A stretch of DNA of 64,000 nt from the NCBI RefSeq assembly GCF_029697505.1, contig NZ_JARJEF010000005.1, positions 124,001 through 188,000 on the forward strand. The letters are read 5' to 3'. Made by a program: the position numbers and the translations under genes. The notes beneath the pieces were generated by a model. The model saw only the letters and a list, made by a program, of their open reading frames with translations. It made no database searches and had not been told where the DNA came from. The DNA is from Pseudophaeobacter profundi (GTDB lineage: Bacteria; Pseudomonadota; Alphaproteobacteria; Rhodobacterales; Rhodobacteraceae). Below are positions 59,078-64,000 of the stretch, one piece after another. Numbering within the stretch: position 1 is the stretch's first letter; each line of letters starts with the position of its first letter.

Positions 59078-59393
59078 ATCCGACTCAATTGGAAGTTTGT
59101 CTGGCTGAGGCGCAATATTCAGTTTGCGATGTTTGATGGTCTGGTCACAGCCCAGCCAAGGTACTAGCCGGACTTCATGACAGGATAGGGCTAGGGGTCG
59201 CTTTGCTTTGGGGGATATTTTCTTTGCAACCACAGGTGTTGTGCTGCAGGGTGGCAGCCATGTTAACCGTTAGGCTTGGGCCGTCGGCGGCTGCTTGAAA
59301 CCTATTGCTTTGGCGCTCATGTTGTTGCGGGCAGGGCAGGGCGGTGGCACCGTGCACAGGAGGCACAGCACAACATGAGGCTGGAACAGTGGC
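59078..59393. other. Divergent region between the GAF regulator and the ZIP-like gene
   Basis: About 316 bp with no recognised gene. It holds an AGGAGG site at 59359-59364, which fits a 10-codon frame at 59375-59407 better than the ZIP-like start. No palindrome of note. Confidence 0.45.
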
Positions 59394-60113
59394 ATGAATA
59401 TGGATAGCCTGTTGCTCTCACTTTTGCTGTCGCTGCTGGCCGGCGCAACAATTCCCCTCGGAGCCTATGTCGCAAGCATTGAGCATATCCGACCGCTCTG
59501 GTTGGAAAGCGAATTTCGCCACGGGGTGATCGCCTTTGGCGGCGGTGCATTGCTGGCGGCTGTGTCGCTGGTGCTGGTGCCTGAAGGGGTCGCAGAGCTG
59601 TCGCTGTTCTGGATTGTTACCTGCTTTTCCGCCGGTGGCATTGTCTTCTTTCTTATCGATCGGTTGATTGCAAGACGCGGCGGTGCAGGCGGGCAGGTCA
59701 TGGCAATGTTGCTTGACTTCATCCCCGAAGCCATAGCGTTGGGCGCGGCGCTTGCGACCGGAAAACCAGTCGGGTTTTTATTGGCCTTGCTGATTGCCAT
59801 GCAGAATTTCCCCGAAGGGTTTAACGCCTACCGGGAGATTAGCGCCGGTAGTAATCAGAAGCCAAAGGCGCTTTTGGCGTGTTTCTTTGCCCTGGCGTTG
59901 TTCGGGCCTGCTGCCGCGTTTCTGGGCCATCAATTTCTTGCCGACAGTCCCGCCCTTATTGGTGGGGTGATGCTGTTCGCCGCAAGTGGCATCATCTATC
60001 TGACCTTTGAAGACATTGCACCGCAGGCCGTCCTGCAAGCCCATTGGGCGCCTCCGCTGGGCGCGGTTGCCGGTTTTCTGCTCGGCTTGGTTGGCTCTAT
60101 CGTCATTTCGTGA
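59394..60113 (+). CDS. ZIP-family-like divalent metal transporter
   Basis: Membrane protein of 239 residues with about eight helices. It resembles the ZIP group: LLLSLLAGATIPLGAYVASIEH (TM1), LLDFIPEAIALGAALATGKPVGF (TM4 position) and LLIAMQNFPEGFNAYREI (TM5 position). Classic ZIP His residues in TM4 and TM5 are replaced (DFIPE and QNFPE instead of HSxxDG and HExPQ), so the metal and direction are uncertain. No in-frame start lies upstream of 59394 before a stop at 59376. It may be translated by coupling to a small upstream frame. Confidence 0.78.
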   Translation: MNMDSLLLSLLLSLLAGATIPLGAYVASIEHIRPLWLESEFRHGVIAFGGGALLAAVSLVLVPEGVAELSLFWIVTCFSAGGIVFFLIDRLIARRGGAGGQVMAMLLDFIPEAIALGAALATGKPVGFLLALLIAMQNFPEGFNAYREISAGSNQKPKALLACFFALALFGPAAAFLGHQFLADSPALIGGVMLFAASGIIYLTFEDIAPQAVLQAHWAPPLGAVAGFLLGLVGSIVIS

Positions 60114-60164
60114 ATGGGCGGCGGCGTACCTCAGGACCGGAGGGGGCAGCCGCAGCCGTGCAGA

Positions 60165-61598
60165 TCACAAAATCGGACCCACGGTTGCGATAACATTGTT
60201 CCAGATTCGATGCTGTGGTGACCAGGCCAATACATCGGCGAGACCAACCGATTGCGATTTGGCGATATAGGATTGTTGTCTTGCGTGAATACGGTCTGTC
60301 ATGGCTTGATCCTGAAACAGGATATTGTTTTCGTAGTTCAGGTCGAAACTGCGCAGATCTAGATTTGTTGACCCAATAACAGAGACCTTCCCATCCATTG
60401 TGAAGGTCTTGGCGTGCAGCAATCCGCCCTGAAATTCGTGAATGATGCAGCCTGCTTCCAGCAATCTGCGGTAAAAGCTGCGGCTAGCGGCTGCTACAAT
60501 CCAGCTGTCGTTCCGCGCCGGGAATATCAGGGTCACGCGAATGCCGCGGTATGCCGCCGCGCAAAGCGATTCCAGCAATGTCGCATCCGGCACAAAGTAG
60601 GGCGTTGAAATTGTAATCTCGCTGCGAGCACAGGCGATCAGGCTGGAAAAGAGCTGCGGCGTCGCGCTGCGGCGCACTGTCGGGCCGTCGCCGACAACCA
60701 GAGCGGGGAACCCGTCTGACTGGGCGGTTTCACCGGATGGGATCTTGTCGAATTTCTCACCTGTTGCTGCCGTCCAGTCGCTTATAAACAACAATTGGTT
60801 CTGGGCAACAACCGGCCCTTTGAACCGCAGCATGATATCAACCCAGGGCGCATACTTCGGCTTTACCAGAAATTCCGGGTCGGCTGAATTGCGGCTGCCG
60901 CAATAGGTTATGCTGCCATCAATCACGGTAATCTTGCGGTGGTTGCGCATGTCGATGCGGCTGGTCAGTACCGTACGAACCGGATTGCCAAGCGAGAGCG
61001 ACACGGCAAGCCGCACGCCGGCCTTCTCCATTCGTTGCCACAACTGCGATGCGATGAGCCTGCGTGAGCCAAGCCCGTCGGCCATGGCACGGCAGGTCAC
61101 GCCACGGGCGCTGGCGCGCATCAGCGCTTCGGCAAGGCGGGTTCCGGTCCGGTCACCCAGCCAGATGTAATAGAGCACATGAACATGATCGGTTGCGCCG
61201 TCGATGTCCTGCACCATCCGGTTGATCGTTTCTTCGGGCGTCTCCAGCAGTTCCGCCTGATTGTTTGGCAGGGGGTAAAGACCGTTTATCGAGGCGGCAT
61301 ATTGAAAGGCCGGAATATAGGCCGGGTCAATCAGGTTGGTGCCGGTCTCCGGATCCCCGGCCACCGCGCTGGTCAGTGCGTCGAGTTCTGCGCGTATCTC
61401 ACGGCGTTTTTTACTGGCGCGATGGCCAATATCGACTTCCCCAAAGAGAAAATATGCAGAGCTACCAAAGTAGGGGATGACATTGATCACGATAAACCAG
61501 GCAAGCCGTGCAGGCGGCGACAGGTCATCTCGCAGCAGGATCCGGATGGTAAATGCCAGGACCAGAAGTGCGTGGCCAGTGGTCAGGACGATCAGCAC
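60165..61598 (-). CDS. cls: Cardiolipin synthase (phospholipase D family)
   Basis: Inner-membrane enzyme that makes cardiolipin from two phosphatidylglycerols. 477 residues: two N-terminal helices (VLTTGHALLVLAFTIRILLR; ARLAWFIVINVIPYFGSSAYFLFGEVDIG), then two PLD domains with the HxKx4D motifs NHRKITVIDG and LLHAKTFTMDG, each followed by GSRN/GSTNLD. The ending DVLAWSPQHRIWNNV is unusual but of normal length. Overlaps the upstream EEP-family gene by 7 bp. Confidence 0.93.
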   Translation of the reverse strand: MLIVLTTGHALLVLAFTIRILLRDDLSPPARLAWFIVINVIPYFGSSAYFLFGEVDIGHRASKKRREIRAELDALTSAVAGDPETGTNLIDPAYIPAFQYAASINGLYPLPNNQAELLETPEETINRMVQDIDGATDHVHVLYYIWLGDRTGTRLAEALMRASARGVTCRAMADGLGSRRLIASQLWQRMEKAGVRLAVSLSLGNPVRTVLTSRIDMRNHRKITVIDGSITYCGSRNSADPEFLVKPKYAPWVDIMLRFKGPVVAQNQLLFISDWTAATGEKFDKIPSGETAQSDGFPALVVGDGPTVRRSATPQLFSSLIACARSEITISTPYFVPDATLLESLCAAAYRGIRVTLIFPARNDSWIVAAASRSFYRRLLEAGCIIHEFQGGLLHAKTFTMDGKVSVIGSTNLDLRSFDLNYENNILFQDQAMTDRIHARQQSYIAKSQSVGLADVLAWSPQHRIWNNVIATVGPIL

Positions 61599-62278
61599 GT
61601 CGGGTGCCCCCTTGAGATTTCAAAGTCGAGCAACACCGGTAGATGGTCCGATGCGCGGCGCGCTTTCAGTGAGGTGTGAACGCTGGATGAAATCGCGGAT
61701 ATCTCTCCGCATAGGATAAACCTGTCCAATGCAGCAACCCTGCGGCTGGCGTGAAAGCTGAAGCCGGGGGTGATCACTTCATGCCCATGCACTGGCAGCT
61801 TTCGGCCCCAGTGGTTAAAGTCGCCGGCGATAATCGTGGGAATGCCGGAATTGCCGACATGGGCACAGAGCGCCTTGAACTGCTGCTTTCTTATGCCGCT
61901 GGTGAGGGCGAGATGCGCGCCGACAACGGCGAATCCCGTCATCTTGAAATACGCGGCAATCGCGCCGCGCGGTTCACGCGCAGGCAGGGCGATACGTTCG
62001 GTTCCTGGAGTCGGGAAATGCCCGACCCGATACAAAATAGCATTCCCGTGCCAGCCGTGGCTCTGGCTGTTTAACGAATGCCGCGCCAGAACAAGGCCAT
62101 GCTCTTTTTGCAGGCGGTCAAGCGGCAGAACGCCGGGGCGCTGGCCAAGGCGTTTGTCTGCCTCTTGCAGCACCACGATATCTGCATCAAGTTCGCCGAT
62201 AACATCCACAATCCGGTGCGGATCTCGCCGCCAGTCAAGCCCAAAGGCCTTGCGGATATTGTAGCTTGCCAGTCTCAT
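61592..62278 (-). CDS. Endonuclease/exonuclease/phosphatase (EEP) family protein
   Basis: Metal-dependent EEP-fold hydrolase of 228 residues, no signal peptide. Marks: LASYNIRKAFG, Glu in VVLQEADKR, GAHLALTSG, GDFNHWGRKL, and the C-terminal SDHLPVLLDF. The fold covers nucleases, sphingomyelinases and inositol phosphatases. It overlaps cls by 7 bp, and the same EEP-cls order is often seen, which hints at a membrane-lipid role, but the substrate is unknown. Confidence 0.87.
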   Translation of the reverse strand: MRLASYNIRKAFGLDWRRDPHRIVDVIGELDADIVVLQEADKRLGQRPGVLPLDRLQKEHGLVLARHSLNSQSHGWHGNAILYRVGHFPTPGTERIALPAREPRGAIAAYFKMTGFAVVGAHLALTSGIRKQQFKALCAHVGNSGIPTIIAGDFNHWGRKLPVHGHEVITPGFSFHASRRVAALDRFILCGEISAISSSVHTSLKARRASDHLPVLLDFEISRGHPTC

Positions 62279-62419
62279 TGGCTACCTGCTGCCTCAAGTC
62301 ATCATATAGGTTGCATACTGGCAGGAGGTTCAGAGACATGAAAGCGGGAACCTGAAGACCGCAGCGATGCTGCATGGAAGGCGCTTTATTCATCTATCGC
62401 GGATGCGTTGCAGCTGCGT

Positions 62420-62863
62420 TCAGTCGGTCAGGCGCGCCAAGTAGTCTGAATGGGTGGCAAAGAAAGAGCGGATAAGGGTTGCAACCTGGTGATCCAGGCT
62501 GCGTAGCCGAGGCAATTCTTCCAGCACCTGATCCAGCCCGGTCAGCGCATTTTTGTCCTGGTCGCCCAGATCCTCGGGGCGTGCGAAACCCATCGACCAG
62601 GCGGGAAACAGGCGGTCGGATACCTCGCCTTGAACCAGCCGTAGAAATTGTTTGTGGTTGGGGTTTGCGGCGATACGGGTGACACAGGCCTCGACCGCTT
62701 CACGCTCTCCCTCCAGCACCTGCAAGAATGACCCGTCATGGTACATTAATAAGCCACTGATATGATCGCGTTGGTTATTTCGGCGGGCCACGGCCAGCAG
62801 GGCCTCAAGCTGCGCGTCTGAAAACAGGTTCATCGCGGCACTAATATAGACTGTCCTGTACAT
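62420..62863 (-). CDS. BLUF-domain blue-light sensor
   Basis: Single-domain FAD photoreceptor of 147 residues from the ATG at 62863. The BLUF residues are in place: Tyr6 (RTVYISAAM), Asn30 (RRNNQRDHISGLLMYHDG), Gln48 (SFLQVLEGE) and the loop WSMGFARPEDLG. No output domain follows beyond ~50 helical residues, so it must act through a partner. The longer frame upstream lacks a ribosome site. It lies 77 bp downstream of the LysR gene, same strand. Confidence 0.92.
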   Translation of the reverse strand: MYRTVYISAAMNLFSDAQLEALLAVARRNNQRDHISGLLMYHDGSFLQVLEGEREAVEACVTRIAANPNHKQFLRLVQGEVSDRLFPAWSMGFARPEDLGDQDKNALTGLDQVLEELPRLRSLDHQVATLIRSFFATHSDYLARLTD

Positions 62864-62940
62864 GATCGGCCCCTGATCGTTTTTAGGCGACTCTACCCCA
62901 GGCGCGCCGATCAGGCTATAAATTTGGTTGACGCAGGGGG

Positions 62941-63852
62941 TCATACCACTAGCCCTTCGCGCTTGAGGTTCTCGATCTCGTCGGCGATGGCCGTTGCAAA
63001 GGCCTGCCCCACTGGGCTGAGCGGGCGGCCGCGCGGTACGAATTGGGCAATGTCCCAGGTGATTTCAGGGATCAGCTGATGCGCTGTGACCTTGTTGGTG
63101 TCGATCAGACGTAGCGCCACCGGGTCGACGATGGCCAGGCCAACGCCGCGCTCGACCAGCCGCACAACCCCCTGCAGGGTGCGCAGCTCGGCGGCGATGG
63201 TGCGCCGCACGTCAATCGTGTCCATCATATTGTCAACGCGCTGGCGCAGCGGGCTGTCCGGAGAGAGGTCGATAAACCATTCCTTGCGCAGTCTGGGCAG
63301 GGGGATTTCCTCGACCGTGCCAAGCGGGTGTCCCCGAGGCATGATGCAGCGCGCGGCACAATGGCCCAGTGGCTTGGCATCACCGCCAAAGGCCTCGGCG
63401 TTGAGGGTGATGCCAAAAGCAAGGTCGCAGCGCTGTTCAGAGATCATCCGCAGCAGCTCTGCCATGCCGACATCAACGATCTGCACCGTCGCCTGCGGGT
63501 GGGTTTCACGAAATCTTTGCAGCGCATCGAGCAGAAATGTGTCGCAGAACACCGGCTGCGCGGCAATCACGAGGTGGCCGACTTGGCCATTGGCTATGGC
63601 CACGGCCTCTTGCTCTAGATCATGCAGCCCGGCGAGGTGACGCACCACTGTCTGGTGAAAGCGAAAGGCCTCTGGCGTGGGGGCCAAGCGATTGCGTTTA
63701 CGCAAGAAAAGCGTAAATCCGACTTTGTCCTCAAGCCCGGATAAAAGCCGACTGATCATCGGCTGGCTGGTCTCCAAATACTCGGCCGCGAGCTTGCCGC
63801 CGCCCAGCCGCATGTAGGCGTCGAAGGCCTCCAGTTCTTTGAGTTTGTACAT
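62941..63852 (-). CDS. LysR-family transcriptional regulator
   Basis: LTTR of 303 residues. N-terminal HTH: LKELEAFDAYMRLGGGKLAAEYLETSQPMISRLLSGLEDKVGFTLFLRKRNRL; effector domain from about residue 92 (GHLVIAAQPVFCDTFLLDALQRF). It is divergent from a gene cut by the window end, with a T-N11-A palindrome in between, so it probably controls that gene. The next gene's start (signal peptide) suggests a transporter binding protein. Confidence 0.92.
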   Translation of the reverse strand: MYKLKELEAFDAYMRLGGGKLAAEYLETSQPMISRLLSGLEDKVGFTLFLRKRNRLAPTPEAFRFHQTVVRHLAGLHDLEQEAVAIANGQVGHLVIAAQPVFCDTFLLDALQRFRETHPQATVQIVDVGMAELLRMISEQRCDLAFGITLNAEAFGGDAKPLGHCAARCIMPRGHPLGTVEEIPLPRLRKEWFIDLSPDSPLRQRVDNMMDTIDVRRTIAAELRTLQGVVRLVERGVGLAIVDPVALRLIDTNKVTAHQLIPEITWDIAQFVPRGRPLSPVGQAFATAIADEIENLKREGLVV

Positions 63853-63867
63853 GATCGCCTCTCAGTA

Positions 63868-63880
63868 TGCATTTTATGCA
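63868..63880. promoter_or_regulatory. LysR-type T-N11-A box
   Basis: TGCATTTTATGCA, a 13-base palindrome with T-N11-A form, 15 bp upstream of the LysR start codon and about 93 bp upstream of the divergent gene. Confidence 0.65.
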
Positions 63881-63972
63881 ACTCACGGCATGCCATTGTC
63901 AACAATCGCATACTGTGGATGGTGTCGCCAATCCAACAGCTCCGGATTTTCCGGACCAGACGTGAGGTGAAC

Positions 63973-64000
63973 ATGAAAAAACTACTCGGATCGATTGCTC
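63973..64000 (+). CDS. Start of a secreted protein (cut by window end)
   Basis: Only the first nine codons are visible: ATG at 63973 with GAGGTG upstream, coding MKKLLGSIA, the beginning of a signal peptide. Divergence from a LysR regulator suggests a solute-binding protein of a transporter, which is an inference from layout only. Confidence 0.5.

Overview
The window looks like the chromosome of a marine alphaproteobacterium of the Roseobacter group (Rhodobacterales, a Phaeobacter/Ruegeria/Leisingera-like genome). The coding sequence is GC-rich, genes are packed in ATGA-overlapping strings, and family content is typical of roseobacters: split MlaA/MlaC, MnmD beside a lone FAD oxidoreductase, Tpa/Xsc/TauZ/TauR, YeiH, a cytoplasmic molybdoenzyme of SoeABC type, a BKACE enzyme and KatG. 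There are no phage genes, transposases, CRISPR arrays, rRNA or tRNA genes. The genus is inferred from gene content only.

Layout. 1-5.2 kb: amtB (cut by the window edge) with glnK, a class A penicillin-binding protein, and mlaA-mlaC for outer-membrane lipid asymmetry. 5.4-8.5 kb: a type I secretion ABC/adaptor pair. 8.5-19.5 kb: short operons for metabolism and repair (RidA, GDPD, a DUF482 acyltransferase with pterin dehydratase, peroxiredoxin, ferredoxin reductase, RsmD, HAD phosphatase, Map, SfsA, and a CinA-like/GNAT/AhpD-like/OmpA string). 19.6-37.1 kb: LysR, a chemoreceptor, a FadH-like reductase, RppH, a DMT exporter with divergent MarR, adenosine kinase, Nth, an Ada-like fusion, an OmpA lipoprotein, a MaoC-type hydratase, the MnmC2-like/MnmD divergent pair, a second DMT exporter, Slt and DapA.

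37.5-53.9 kb is the most coherent region, a C2-sulfonate (taurine) dissimilation locus. Tpa converts taurine to sulfoacetaldehyde, and Xsc converts that to acetyl phosphate and sulfite. AckA can turn acetyl phosphate into acetate plus ATP. TauZ and YeiH are candidate sulfite/sulfate exporters, and SoeABC is predicted to oxidise sulfite in the cytoplasm and pass electrons to quinone. TauR is the regulator, and paired CTGGAC-type direct repeats with matching spacing lie upstream of both tpa and tauR. Divergent from tpa is an ATGA-coupled BKACE/class III aminotransferase pair with a perfect 22-bp palindrome in its upstream region; its substrate is not known.

53.9-64 kb: katG, an aldehyde dehydrogenase with a GAF/Fis-type regulator and a TGTC-N10-GACA operator, a ZIP-like metal transporter, cardiolipin synthase overlapping an endonuclease/exonuclease/phosphatase-family gene, a BLUF blue-light receptor, and a LysR regulator divergent from a gene cut by the window end.

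The candidates for something less described are the layout of the sulfonate locus (ackA where pta is often found, two exporters plus SoeABC, a possible leader peptide before yeiH), the BKACE/aminotransferase cassette with its operator, the separation of MnmC activities into divergent genes, and several perfect palindromes and repeat copies.
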